64,000 nt of DNA from Thermoplasmatales archaeon E-plasma (GCA_000496135.1 KI542675.1:778755-842754); one strand, 5' to 3'; numbered from the stretch's first letter, positions 1 through 8,653 are shown. Notes: a model not told the origin generated them from the sequence alone. Program-made: numbers and translations.

Positions 1-30
1 ATAAAGGTATTAAAAAGTCATAATTCATAT

Positions 31-306
31 TTATAACCTGATGCTCGGCATTTCTAATACTACCTGTATTTCTCTGTGCTTTCGGAATACGCCTGTGTCG
101 GCAATAGAAATCTGTATTTTAGCACCCTGCACGACTACGTCTTTACCTGTTGTCTGTGCATAGTGGAAAGCGTCAGTATAGACTTGCTCGCTTATTGCTT
201 CTATACCGCTACCTTCTATGACTTCATTAACAACGTGTCGGTGTTCTCTTTTTACGATAACGTTTCGTTTAACAGATATAGGTTCAATCTCAAACTCATT
301 TTTCAT
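31..306 (-). CDS. Hypothetical protein, last visible gene of the element operon (91 aa)
   Basis: I do not recognise this 91-residue protein. It is soluble in appearance, with no membrane segment, a basic stretch near residues 13-24 (VKRNVIVKREHRH) and a valine-rich second half that looks like beta strands. Its ATG at 306 is preceded by a strong ribosome site (GGAGGTGATAAAGA then ATG) and overlaps the end of the preceding gene by 11 bases, so it is translated as part of the leftward operon that starts with the ATPase at 2948. The operon may continue left of the window. The context suggests a role in the integrated element rather than in host metabolism; this is inference. Confidence 0.7.
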   Translation of the reverse strand: MKNEFEIEPISVKRNVIVKREHRHVVNEVIEGSGIEAISEQVYTDAFHYAQTTGKDVVVQGAKIQISIADTGVFRKHREIQVVLEMPSIRL

Positions 307-565
307 TCTTTATCACCTCCTTTTCTTTTCCTCCTCCCGAAAAAAATTCATCTAAATAGTTTTTCAGGAATGCTAGAATGTCTTTTACTTCCTCTTCCTG
401 CAGTAGATACGAATTATACGCTAATGTTGTTATACGCACGACATCGTTCCAGTTAAAATTAGCTCTCCCCTGTGTATCCACGATATAGAGATACACATAT
501 CTTAACCACGACCCGAACTCTTTTGCCGTTGCCGATATTGCTTTCTCTAATGTCCTGTCCTTCAT
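296..565 (-). CDS. Hypothetical protein, element operon (89 aa)
   Basis: An unrecognised, mostly helical 89-residue protein with a charged lysine/glutamate tail (about residues 75-89). The ATG at 565 overlaps the TGA of the upstream gene as ATGA and follows a GGAGGGG ribosome site, so translational coupling is the likely way it is expressed. No membrane segment or catalytic motif is visible. Neighbouring genes in the same operon encode a membrane-anchored ATPase and a membrane protein, which suggests a small accessory subunit of the element's DNA-transfer or packaging machinery. That role is inferred from context only. Confidence 0.7.
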   Translation of the reverse strand: MKDRTLEKAISATAKEFGSWLRYVYLYIVDTQGRANFNWNDVVRITTLAYNSYLLQEEEVKDILAFLKNYLDEFFSGGGKEKEVIKNEK

Positions 566-1095
566 ATTTTCCCCTCCTTTTTCTTATTCTCCATTATCCA
601 ATCCTCCGCTAACTTGCGTATTTCCTCTGGTGTTTTCGTGTATATCATCGCATTCAGTTTTAGTGTCTGCCGATAAGAAAGATATTTGCGGTGTTCCTTG
701 CTCAACGCCTTTGCATATTCTACGTTCTTTTTCCTGCGTTCTTTTTCCTGCTCCTTGCTGTCTTTCTGCTGGACTTTCCAATTTTTCATTTTCCATTTTA
801 CCTCGTCTTTGACTGCTTTTTTCACGTTTGGCTTTCCCTCCTTCCTCCACGCCTTCTTGCTGTGTTCTGCGATATATTGCCTTTTGATTTCTCTTATATT
901 GTCTTTCCCCTGCTTCGTTTCTCTCCTATCTATCTGCCTCTGCACATTCGGGTATTTCTTTCGTAATTGCATTACAACCACAATAGCTATCCCTATACCA
1001 ATAAGACCTGCTATCCACCCGATGAAAACCGATAAAATAGCGTCTATTCCAATCCAGATAAGCAGGAATATTCCTGCCTGTTTCCACTTTTTCAT
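562..1095 (-). CDS. Membrane-anchored charged protein, element operon (177 aa)
   Basis: The N-terminus carries two closely spaced hydrophobic segments (about residues 6-42). The rest is a very highly charged lysine/glutamate/arginine tail that could form a coiled coil. I place the start at the ATG at 1095, not at the in-frame ATG at 1122: 1095 overlaps the TGA of the ATPase gene as ATGA and has a GGAGGAGG ribosome site just upstream. No family is recognised. Its position directly after the membrane-anchored ATPase suggests it is a membrane partner of that enzyme; this is inference. Confidence 0.75.
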   Translation of the reverse strand: MKKWKQAGIFLLIWIGIDAILSVFIGWIAGLIGIGIAIVVVMQLRKKYPNVQRQIDRRETKQGKDNIREIKRQYIAEHSKKAWRKEGKPNVKKAVKDEVKWKMKNWKVQQKDSKEQEKERRKKNVEYAKALSKEHRKYLSYRQTLKLNAMIYTKTPEEIRKLAEDWIMENKKKEGKI

Positions 1096-2948
1096 ATTTC
1101 CTCCTCCTGCATTTCTCCCCATAAATCAACTAACGTTAGAACTTTAATCTGCGGGTATTTTACCTCGTATTTCGGCTTGATAAAGTCATTCGGAACAATG
1201 ATTATCGTAGTTTTTCCCTCCTTGAGATAACGCTTAATTCTGCTGTCTATATCGTCAATAGAATTTTTGAAGCCTGTTTCAATTTCATATACGCTTTTCT
1301 TTGTTTCAATATCTGCACTGCTTACGCCGTCAGGTTTGACCTCGTATGATATTCCTTTCTGTTTTAGTATTTCTGCACACGCACTTACTAAATATGAATG
1401 AAAATCACTTGGATAACTCCCTTTTCTGCAATATACTACCTCCTCTACAACATATGCCTTTTCATTATGAAATTTCACGTTATCAGTGCGTTCTGCCACC
1501 ACTTCTTGATTTACAACCATTTTCTTTAAAATTCCTTTAATTTTCAGTTTGACGTTTGCAATATCGTCTTTTTCTTTCGTTATACTCAAAGATTTAGCTA
1601 TATCCTGTATGTTTTTAGCCATATCAAGAACAGGTAAAATATTAGTAGGATTATATACAATCTCTTCCTTATCCTCCTCCTCCCTGACGCTCCTGTTAGC
1701 CGTAATGGACATTTCTTTCACAGGGTAGAATTGCGGTCTTGGGTTTTTCAAAATATAGATATAGATGTCATCTAAATTGTCTGTCGCAATATCTACGAAC
1801 TCGTGAGCATACAATCTTGTTATTATCCAGTGCATAAGCAAATTAATAGCTTTAATTCTGTTAAGACTTCTCTCCCCCAATTGCTTACTGCTGAATATTG
1901 TTGCTGTGTTGCCTTGCACGACATCGCCTAAATCGTCTAACTCTTGTGTCGCTAAGAGCATAGCACCTGTGGAACGTATCAATCGTGATATCTGCGGAAT
2001 AATGGTATCCTTACGCATTCCGTCTTTCGTTTTCAAAAATAACGAGCATTCGTCAATAAAAAACATAGAGTTAAGTCTTTTTTTCCTTAGCATATCGCTA
2101 AAAATCTCACGCAATAGATACTCACCATAAAAAATAAACTGCGTTTCGGTGAGACCTTCAAAATCCAAAACAGCTTCCTCTGGAATAGGATAATCTATCA
2201 TTTTCTCGGAATAGACCGAATTAATATTGTTTAGAATAGCCTGTAAAGATGCCTTCATATTTCCGTCTTTTTCATCGTTTATTCTATCTGAAATATTACT
2301 CTTGAATTCTTTCCAATTCTTGCTTTTCTTTGCGATGTCCTCCACCAGAGAGGGTATTGCTCCCGCCTGTATTCCTGTCTTGCCTTCGGCAATATGGAAT
2401 GCCACTAAAAAAACCTCTATGAAGGTCTTGATGTCCGCAAAGACGTTAGGGATAGCTTCTGCAATCTTTAAGGAAGGGTACCCCAATTCTGTATATCTGT
2501 CAGTATTCTTATATTGGATTATAATCAGCAGCCGTTCTGTAAACTGCTGAATAATATAATATGTGAGCGTTGTTTTACCACTTCCTGCACCTCCAATCAA
2601 AGCAATATTAGTATTTCGCTTATTCTGGATATAATCAACTATGTTTACCTTCCTTACGTATGTCCTAAATCTTTGATTTTCACGCCATAACTTACCTTGA
2701 GCATTCGCCTTATCCTCCTCTTTGGCTTCACCTATTATACAAAAAAGATTTTCCTCCTGCACATCATCTTTGCCGTTCTTCACTTCTAATATAGTAAAAG
2801 TCAAGGCAATAACAACTATACTGAAAATTAAGTCTATGCCTATCAGCACGAATGCATACAGAAAAACAAAGATGACAAAGCCTACCCCTACTGCAAAAAC
2901 AGATATTTTTCCGTGTCCTGCTTTTCTCATAGGAGTTTTAGTTGCCAT
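1092..2948 (-). CDS. Membrane-anchored HerA/VirD4-type ATPase with nuclease-like C-terminus
   Basis: A 618-residue protein with two membrane segments (about 14-58), then an ATPase core with Walker A GGAGSGKT at 119-126, a Walker B ending in Asp299-Glu300, and an LLATQ motif near 331-335 typical of HerA/TraG-type DNA pumps. The C-terminal 110 residues look like a PD-(D/E)xK fold: Asp546 followed by the strand YEIETG (Glu555, Glu557), but the usual ExK lysine is replaced by Glu. The start follows a GAGGAGGT ribosome site. It heads the leftward operon of the integrated element, next to its recombinase. Likely role: moving or packaging element DNA at the membrane, with a domain that may bind or cut DNA. 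The pump-type ATPase call is firm; the nuclease fold is inferred from pattern. Confidence 0.8.
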   Translation of the reverse strand: MATKTPMRKAGHGKISVFAVGVGFVIFVFLYAFVLIGIDLIFSIVVIALTFTILEVKNGKDDVQEENLFCIIGEAKEEDKANAQGKLWRENQRFRTYVRKVNIVDYIQNKRNTNIALIGGAGSGKTTLTYYIIQQFTERLLIIIQYKNTDRYTELGYPSLKIAEAIPNVFADIKTFIEVFLVAFHIAEGKTGIQAGAIPSLVEDIAKKSKNWKEFKSNISDRINDEKDGNMKASLQAILNNINSVYSEKMIDYPIPEEAVLDFEGLTETQFIFYGEYLLREIFSDMLRKKRLNSMFFIDECSLFLKTKDGMRKDTIIPQISRLIRSTGAMLLATQELDDLGDVVQGNTATIFSSKQLGERSLNRIKAINLLMHWIITRLYAHEFVDIATDNLDDIYIYILKNPRPQFYPVKEMSITANRSVREEEDKEEIVYNPTNILPVLDMAKNIQDIAKSLSITKEKDDIANVKLKIKGILKKMVVNQEVVAERTDNVKFHNEKAYVVEEVVYCRKGSYPSDFHSYLVSACAEILKQKGISYEVKPDGVSSADIETKKSVYEIETGFKNSIDDIDSRIKRYLKEGKTTIIIVPNDFIKPKYEVKYPQIKVLTLVDLWGEMQEEEI

Positions 2949-2950
2949 AA

Positions 2951-3167
2951 CTATTTACCTCCTCTAAGATTATTATGACTTTCGTTATCCAATAAATCAA
3001 GTAAAATAGCCGTTGCACCTATGAGTTCCTCAATTTCTATTTGGTCTGGGATAGAAAGCAGTGTTTGAAGGATTGGGGAATTGGGAAATTTAGTAGCGAA
3101 GCTGTTTTTTAGGTTTTTGATTGAAATCTTGCCTTTAAGCCTTAGTTCTAAATGCGTTTTTTCTCAC
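2951..3167 (-). pseudogene. Short ORF with homopolymer frameshift ahead of the ATPase gene
   Basis: From 3163 to 2951 there is an open frame of 70 codons with no ATG. Its translation is protein-like and its last codons contain the ribosome site of the ATPase gene. A GTG at 3167 would be a good leaderless start, lying about 28 bases from a TATA box at 3191-3200, but it is one base out of frame. Reading five instead of six adenines in the A-run near 3157-3162 would join GTG to the open frame as one protein of about 71 residues. It may be a recent frameshift, a slippage site or a sequencing error. Function unknown. Confidence 0.45.
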
Positions 3168-3190
3168 CGATATTTGAATACAATCAAAAA

Positions 3191-3200
3191 ATATATATGG
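3191..3200. promoter_or_regulatory. Shared TATA box of a divergent promoter
   Basis: The symmetric string ATATATAT lies 25-30 bases from the ATG at 3221 on the plus strand and from the GTG at 3167 on the minus strand. One AT-rich box could therefore serve both directions. This is the junction between the element's operon and the winged-helix-like gene, the usual place for an autoregulated switch. Confidence 0.5.
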
Positions 3201-3220
3201 TTAATACCATTATAATATCA

Positions 3221-3622
3221 ATGTATGAATATTACCCCTGCTCTTACTGTGAAGAAATTATAAACCTTATTCTGTCAGAAGATACAGTTGTGAGCCAGTA
3301 TAAACTTATTAAGTCCTTAAAGGAAAAAATGAACGAGAAAACGGTTATAAAACACGTTAATGAATTAATCAGCAATGAAATATTGACTGATTTTAGTAAT
3401 CCACCTCTTCTCTTATTTGATGAAATAAAAAAAGCATTCTCTGGTAATTCAGAATATGGAATGCCAAGTAAGAGGAGATGGTTAGATTTTACTAATAAAA
3501 ATGACCTTAAATTATTAATGAATGTATTGGAGGGAAGTAAGAAACGGCAAAGAAGAGTCTACGTATTGTGGTTTAATTATGAGTGGCTTTCTAAAAATAG
3601 ACCTAAAACCTCAACCTCATAA
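3221..3622 (+). CDS. Small winged-helix-like protein, possible element regulator
   Basis: I start this at the ATG at 3221 (133 residues), because it sits about 27 bases after the TATA box at 3191-3200. ATGs at 3152 and 3197 in the same frame are too close to or inside the promoter. Residues around 27-60 (Val-Ser-Gln-Tyr-Lys-Leu-Ile-Lys to Glu-Ile-Leu-Thr) read like a winged helix-turn-helix, and the N-terminus has a CSYC pair. The C-terminus is basic. It is divergent from the ATPase operon and its 3' end overlaps the recombinase gene by about 20 bases in convergent orientation. A regulator of the element is likely but not proven. Confidence 0.6.
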   Translation: MYEYYPCSYCEEIINLILSEDTVVSQYKLIKSLKEKMNEKTVIKHVNELISNEILTDFSNPPLLLFDEIKKAFSGNSEYGMPSKRRWLDFTNKNDLKLLMNVLEGSKKRQRRVYVLWFNYEWLSKNRPKTSTS

Positions 3623-4922
3623 CCGCCTTTCCGTTCGGAAGAACTGCCTCAAAATCATACCCATCGCTGATATACTGCTCTATGTCGCTTACGGCTATAA
3701 CCTTCTGCTTCGCTCCGTTGTCGCTCATCGCACCTGCTACCTTATCCCGTAATAACTGCTGAAAGTCCTCGTTGCTCACATTCGTAAGGTCTATCTTGTC
3801 TATTTCTTCCTGCTTGTATCCCACTGCTGAAAGAAGCTGTTGCTGTAAGAATAGCTTTGCATTATCCTCAGACACTTCGGATATTCTTGTTTCAAGGAAT
3901 TTTAAACATTTCCGATAGCTCTCTCTCATTTCTTCAACCATATCTGGCGGTAGCCTTTTGTTCGTGCTGTATCTTGCCTCAATGTCGCCCTTATGCCCCA
4001 TCATGAACTGCCTCCAAGGGTGCGATATTAGACCCTTGGATTCTGCTATGTCCAACGCTGTGCTGAAATATGCTCGCAATACGTAGGGACGCCAATCATA
4101 ACCTGCATTTACAATAGCCTTCTTGATGTCCCTTGCTACCAGTTGTGTTCTAAGGTAATCATTCCTTTCTTTTCCTCGCTTCTTCTCTCCCTTTGGGTCT
4201 AACTGCAAAACGGAGGAATTAAGGGTTATATTCTCTCCCTCTTGTATCCTCTTGTTAAGATACTCCATAAGGTAATCTATACCTTCCTTTCCTAAGAATG
4301 TAAAATACTCATTTCTCGTCTTTGAGAGATTGACCCTAACCCTAAGCTTTGTTGGGATTGTTTCAAATTCTACCCCCGCGCTTGATATTTTAACTCCTTC
4401 TATGTCTGAAAGCTTGATACAATCCGTTCCTTCATAATCTCCTAATGTTTCCAGTCTGAGACCTGAATAAGCCATGAAGGAAACAGATACTCTCGCCCTT
4501 GGGGTTGCCATTCTGAGAATACGTGCCAATTCTTCCTTGCTTGGCACTCTCTCGTTTTCTGACCTGATATTACGGTTCTCATCCTTTATGTTGATACTTA
4601 GTTTTACGTTAATCCCATTGAATTTAAGCCATGAAATTAAGGGCTTTTCTGCATACGCAATATATGAACCAGCTTTGCCCTCTGCCTCAAATCTCCTTAT
4701 AACGTCCATAATCCTGTATCTAAAATCTTCGCGTTTTGCAAGTTCTAAGAGTTCCATAGGGTTAGTATTGTCTCTATCACACCATAAAAGTAAATGCCTA
4801 AAGTAAGTCTCTGCTGTGATTACCGAATGTGCCTTTAGATTTTCAAACCACCTTTTCAGTTGCAGATTAAATTCAGGGCTACCCTCTGTAATGTATTTTT
4901 TATATTTCGGCTCACGTGTCAT
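3603..4922 (-). CDS. Tyrosine recombinase/integrase of archaeal XerA/SSV-like type
   Basis: A 439-residue site-specific recombinase. The catalytic pattern is visible: the first Arg in SGLRLETLG (about residue 157), the archaeal variant LRAYF box where HxxR is normally found, the MGHKGDIEARY block giving the late His and the nucleophilic Tyr (about residue 318), and a C-terminal extension of roughly 120 residues. The ATG at 4922 lies about 25 bases after a TATA-like CTTTTATAC on the minus strand, so the message is probably leaderless. The gene starts only 50 bases from the 3' end of tRNA-Cys, the classic integration target, so it very likely catalyses integration and excision of the element to its left. 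The partner attachment site is outside the window. Confidence 0.92.
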   Translation of the reverse strand: MTREPKYKKYITEGSPEFNLQLKRWFENLKAHSVITAETYFRHLLLWCDRDNTNPMELLELAKREDFRYRIMDVIRRFEAEGKAGSYIAYAEKPLISWLKFNGINVKLSINIKDENRNIRSENERVPSKEELARILRMATPRARVSVSFMAYSGLRLETLGDYEGTDCIKLSDIEGVKISSAGVEFETIPTKLRVRVNLSKTRNEYFTFLGKEGIDYLMEYLNKRIQEGENITLNSSVLQLDPKGEKKRGKERNDYLRTQLVARDIKKAIVNAGYDWRPYVLRAYFSTALDIAESKGLISHPWRQFMMGHKGDIEARYSTNKRLPPDMVEEMRESYRKCLKFLETRISEVSEDNAKLFLQQQLLSAVGYKQEEIDKIDLTNVSNEDFQQLLRDKVAGAMSDNGAKQKVIAVSDIEQYISDGYDFEAVLPNGKAVMRLRF

Positions 4923-4942
4923 AAATAGATAATCAAAAATGG

Positions 4943-4951
4943 TATAAAAGG
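4943..4951 (-). promoter_or_regulatory. TATA box of the integrase gene
   Basis: Read on the minus strand, CTTTTATAC is centred about 25 bases before the ATG at 4922. The spacing fits a leaderless archaeal promoter. It lies between the recombinase and the tRNA-Cys 3' end, so it would be next to the attachment site and change context upon excision. Confidence 0.5.
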
Positions 4952-4971
4952 TATCCGTTTATTTAATTAAA

Positions 4972-5043
4972 AGGATAGGTAGGGATTCGAACCCTAATAA
5001 ATGAGATCTGCAGTCTCACGCATCACCTCTCTGCCACCTATCC
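4972..5043 (-). tRNA. tRNA-Cys (GCA), probable integration target
   Basis: The minus strand folds as a complete cloverleaf. Acceptor GGATAGG pairs with CCTATCC. The D stem is GCA/TGC, the anticodon stem TGAGA/TCTCA with loop CTGCAGA giving anticodon GCA (complement of 5009-5011), and the T stem TAGGG/CCCTA with loop TTCGAAT. The discriminator base is T and no CCA is encoded. The recombinase gene begins 50 bases past its 3' end, so the 3' half of this gene is the likely attachment site of the integrated element. Confidence 0.95.
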
Positions 5044-5134
5044 GCCAAAGGTCATAATTTTAACTTATTTTATGATGTCGATTATGGCATTGCTGACATA
5101 GTGTGCATTAATATACAGTTTAATATTAACAGAT

Positions 5135-5208
5135 GTCCGAGTGGGGTAATTTGGATATCCTAGAGGCCTGCGGAGCCTTTGATCCGGGTTCAAATCCCGG
5201 CTCGGGCG
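5135..5208 (+). tRNA. tRNA-Arg (GCG)
   Basis: Acceptor GTCCGAG pairs with CTCGGGC (one G-U). The anticodon stem GAGGC/GCCTT closes the loop CTGCGGA, giving anticodon GCG at 5170-5172 for CGC/CGU codons. The T stem CCGGG/CCCGG closes TTCAAAT, and the discriminator is G. There is no intron and no encoded CCA. It is divergent from tRNA-Cys with about 90 bases between them. Confidence 0.95.
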
Positions 5209-5247
5209 TTTTTGAACAGATAAAATTAAAGATTCTTCAGATTTGAA

Positions 5248-8200
5248 TTAACATTTTTCAATCTTTATTGAAACATTTCTACCATCGATATCCCAATTTC
5301 TTCCGTCTATGCTGTTTGAACGCGCTAGGGTTTTGGCCTGAACATCAGTCGATATCTTCCTTTTGTGCTTATCTATGGCCTCCTCTATATCAGAATCCCC
5401 ATGATATGTTACCTTAATCTCATCGTTATACTCCAGCAAAGCCTCCTTTCTCATCACCTGTATTCTTCTAATAACTTCCCTGGAGAGCCCTTCCAATTCA
5501 AGTTCTCTATTGATTTTCTTATTAACATAAATTTCGATGGATTCCTTTTCACTTCTTTCCATTATAAAGGCATCATCAACAATTTCTGTTATGTTAATTG
5601 AATTCAATGGTAGCTCAATACCTTCGAAGAAATGTGAATTTGTTTCAGCTAATACCTTTTTCAGATTATCAGGTTCATTCAAATAGTTTTCAAATTTAGT
5701 TATTTTCTCTCGTAAAATAGGAGCTGCAACAACCTTATTGACTGATGCCTTCAGCATGACAGGTCTCTCATTAAATTCTATAAATTTAATATCATGCGCA
5801 TTCAGTTCATCGATGATTGGTTCTATGTGGGTCATGCTCAAATCTTCTTTGCAATGGATCAGGATTTCCTCTACAGGTTTTCTCCCCTTAATGTTAGCAT
5901 TTTGCCTGGCCCTTCTTGTGAGCTCCAGAATTTCCTTTACTCTATCCATTTCCCGTTCCAGGTTCTTATCTATTAGACTTTCAGAATATGGTTTCAACTG
6001 TTCAAAGTGCACGCTTTCACTTTTCGGATTTAACGCCATGTAAACATAATCAGCAGTAAATGGTGCCAGGGGAGCAAGCATTTTGGCGATTTCATTCAAT
6101 GAATAAAAGAATGCGGAATATGCTCCTTCCTTGGATTCTGAGCTACCATCATCCTCCCAGAATCTTCTTCTGGAAAGCCTTAGATAAAAATTTGATGTGA
6201 GATCGATTAGCGTCATAATGTGCCTTAATGCATCATGAATCTCATATGAATCCATACATTCAAGGTACTTATTACCCACGGAGTTAACTACAGAAACCAG
6301 CCATCTGTCTATCCTGTTGGAAACATTATTCAACCCTTTATATTGAAAATTATCCAAATTTGCGTTAGATGCAAAAAATGAATAAAGATTAACAAAAGTC
6401 CCAAGAGTTTTGGTTGAGATTTCCTGAACGATCTTTGGGCTCAGGGGTTTGGGTTTCCATGGGGGTCCGTTAAAGAAGAATAACCTTGAGGAATCTGGTC
6501 CATACTGGTTAATCAAATCCAATGCAAAAACAGAGTTTCCTTTGCTTTTGCTCATTTTTCTTCCTTCTGAATCTAGTATGAATTCAACAACAAATGCATT
6601 ATTGTAAGCATTTTCCTTGAACAAAAGTGATGAAATAACATGGAGAGAATAGAACCAGCCTCTCGTCTGGTCAATTCCCTCTGTTATGAAATCAACAGGT
6701 ACCGGAATATGCTGATTATTTTCAAAAGGGTAATGTAGAGCAGCAAATGGAGCACTCCCAGAATCAAACCATGTATCTATAACAAACGGTTCCCTTTTGC
6801 AACTTTCACCGCATTCAGGGCATTTAAACTTTATTTCATCAATAAAAGGGCGGTGAAGGTCTTCCACAGGATGACCGTATAGTTTTTCCAGTTCAGAGGC
6901 TGAACCCATGCAAAACTGGTGATTGTTCTGACAGACCCAAACTGGAAGAGGATTGCCCCAGTATCTATTTCTGGAAAGATTCCAATCCTTTGCCTCAGAT
7001 ATAAAATTACCAAATCTACCCTCTTTGAGGTGGTCCGGTATCCAGTTTATTTTTTTGTTGTTATTGACCAAGGATGTACGGACATTAGAGACACCAATGA
7101 ACCAGGCATCAACTGGATAATATAACAGAGGTGTTCCGCATCTGTAACAGAATGGGTATGTGTGAGTTATCTTCGTTGATTTATACAGGAGCTTTTTTTC
7201 CTTGAGATATTTTATTATGTCAATGTCAGCATCTTTTACAAATTTCTCAAACCAGGGTAAGCGTTTATCGTTAAATTTACCGTTCAATCCAACAGGATTG
7301 AGTATCTTTATATTATGTAATTTTCCTATCTGAAAATCATCCACACCAAAAGCCGGAGAGGTATGTACTATACCTGTACCATCTTCCAGTGTGACGTGTT
7401 CGCCAGACACCACATAACAGGTATCCTCAGATATATCAAGAAAATCCACCGGTCTCTCATATTTGATACCAATTAATTCCTTCCCGGACATTTCTCCTAT
7501 AATTTCATATTCTCCCTGTATTACTGATTTTATCCTTTCCTTTGCAATGATATATTCTTCTCCTTCAACTTTGATCAGAGCATATGTGAATCTTTCATTA
7601 ACGGCAAGAAACATATTGGATGGAATTGTCCATGGAGTGGTGGTCCATGCCAGCAAATACCTGTTTGATTCTCCACCAACTTTGAATTTAACATATATTG
7701 ATGGATCCTTAACCTCCTTATATCCCTGGGCAACTTCGTGGGAACTGAGTGAAGTTTCACATCTTGGACAGTATGGAGATATTCTGAAATCTTTATATAG
7801 CAATTTTTTTTCAAAAAGTGTTTTCAGGGCCCACCATTCACTCTCCATATACTCCCGTGTCATGGTGATATACGCCTTATCCTGGTCTATCCAGAAACCT
7901 AAGAGGTTATCAACCTCATGCCATTCGTTGATGTAATTAAATATACTTGTCTTACAATAGTCATTGAATTTTTCTATCCCAAAATCTTCTATGTCTTTTT
8001 TAGTTTTAAAACCGAAGTGCTTTTCGGCTTCAAGCTCTACTGGAAGGCCATGACAATCCCACCCGGCATTCCTTCTGTCTATGTAGAAACCGCGCATATT
8101 TTTGTATCGGAGGACAGTATCTTTAACAGTTCTGGTTAAGGCATGACCAACATGAGGTCTACCGTTTGCCGTCGGGGGACCCTCAAGGAATCTAAAAGTT

Positions 8201-8349
8201 TTTTCGAAACGGCTTTGATTATTTACCTTGCTGAAAATGTCATTTTCAATCCAATAATTTCGGATTCTATGAGATATATCTTTTAATGTTAAATTCGTGT
8301 CATGCTCAAGATAATACTTGCCACTCATTTCACCCCCATAGGGGTTCAT
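5248..8349 (-). CDS. ileS: Isoleucyl-tRNA synthetase
   Basis: A 1033-residue class I aminoacyl-tRNA synthetase that charges tRNA-Ile, with an editing domain in the insert. The HIGH signature is HVGH at 66-69, the KMSKS loop is RKMSKSKGNS near residue 600, and the cysteine pairs CPRC (about residue 187) and CPEC (about residue 510) are zinc-binding candidates. The length fits the archaeal/eukaryotic-type family. The ATG at 8349 is in frame, but the ATG at 8328 follows GGGGGTG and could be the true start; the seven extra residues are not conserved-looking. It lies 5 bases after a small gene on the same strand and is probably co-transcribed with it. Confidence 0.97.
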   Translation of the reverse strand: MNPYGGEMSGKYYLEHDTNLTLKDISHRIRNYWIENDIFSKVNNQSRFEKTFRFLEGPPTANGRPHVGHALTRTVKDTVLRYKNMRGFYIDRRNAGWDCHGLPVELEAEKHFGFKTKKDIEDFGIEKFNDYCKTSIFNYINEWHEVDNLLGFWIDQDKAYITMTREYMESEWWALKTLFEKKLLYKDFRISPYCPRCETSLSSHEVAQGYKEVKDPSIYVKFKVGGESNRYLLAWTTTPWTIPSNMFLAVNERFTYALIKVEGEEYIIAKERIKSVIQGEYEIIGEMSGKELIGIKYERPVDFLDISEDTCYVVSGEHVTLEDGTGIVHTSPAFGVDDFQIGKLHNIKILNPVGLNGKFNDKRLPWFEKFVKDADIDIIKYLKEKKLLYKSTKITHTYPFCYRCGTPLLYYPVDAWFIGVSNVRTSLVNNNKKINWIPDHLKEGRFGNFISEAKDWNLSRNRYWGNPLPVWVCQNNHQFCMGSASELEKLYGHPVEDLHRPFIDEIKFKCPECGESCKREPFVIDTWFDSGSAPFAALHYPFENNQHIPVPVDFITEGIDQTRGWFYSLHVISSLLFKENAYNNAFVVEFILDSEGRKMSKSKGNSVFALDLINQYGPDSSRLFFFNGPPWKPKPLSPKIVQEISTKTLGTFVNLYSFFASNANLDNFQYKGLNNVSNRIDRWLVSVVNSVGNKYLECMDSYEIHDALRHIMTLIDLTSNFYLRLSRRRFWEDDGSSESKEGAYSAFFYSLNEIAKMLAPLAPFTADYVYMALNPKSESVHFEQLKPYSESLIDKNLEREMDRVKEILELTRRARQNANIKGRKPVEEILIHCKEDLSMTHIEPIIDELNAHDIKFIEFNERPVMLKASVNKVVAAPILREKITKFENYLNEPDNLKKVLAETNSHFFEGIELPLNSINITEIVDDAFIMERSEKESIEIYVNKKINRELELEGLSREVIRRIQVMRKEALLEYNDEIKVTYHGDSDIEEAIDKHKRKISTDVQAKTLARSNSIDGRNWDIDGRNVSIKIEKC

Positions 8350-8353
8350 TGAA

Positions 8354-8653
8354 TTAAATCTTATTTCTTAATTTATTATCCATATATGGCTTTACTGCAG
8401 GCTCATAATCTAACCAAACTAAATCATTGCCAGCTGGTGGGTATATGCCAAATTTCTTACGGAATCTCCTTATGAGTCTTATTTCACGTTCTGAGACCCA
8501 GTTAATATATTGCCTTATGGAAAAAGAACAGTTATCTGCAACTGAAAGCAAAGATAGCCTCTCCTCGTCCATGCTGATTATTTGATCAAGTAACAGGCTT
8601 TTCTTTCCGGAATTATTTTTCATGATTTGCATATAATAGTTTATTGAATGCAT
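8354..8653 (-). CDS. Small basic helical protein upstream of ileS
   Basis: Up to 99 residues; ATGs at 8653, 8632 and 8623 are all possible starts, and the last gives a compact protein of 89. It is rich in Arg, Lys and aromatic residues, and the region Ser-Ile-Arg-Gln-Tyr-Ile-Asn-Trp to Ile-Arg-Leu-Ile-Arg-Arg is predicted helical. I do not recognise a family. It ends 5 bases before ileS, so it shares that transcript. A nucleic-acid or tRNA-related role would fit the basic character and neighbour but is not shown. Confidence 0.6.
   Translation of the reverse strand: MHSINYYMQIMKNNSGKKSLLLDQIISMDEERLSLLSVADNCSFSIRQYINWVSEREIRLIRRFRKKFGIYPPAGNDLVWLDYEPAVKPYMDNKLRNKI

Noticed and set aside
926-1129. 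67-residue minus-strand ORF
   Set aside because: It is an alternative frame of the membrane protein gene at 562-1095, which has the ribosome site and ATGA coupling.
4474-4806. 110-residue plus-strand ORF opposite the integrase
   Set aside because: It is antisense to conserved recombinase sequence and has no start signals.
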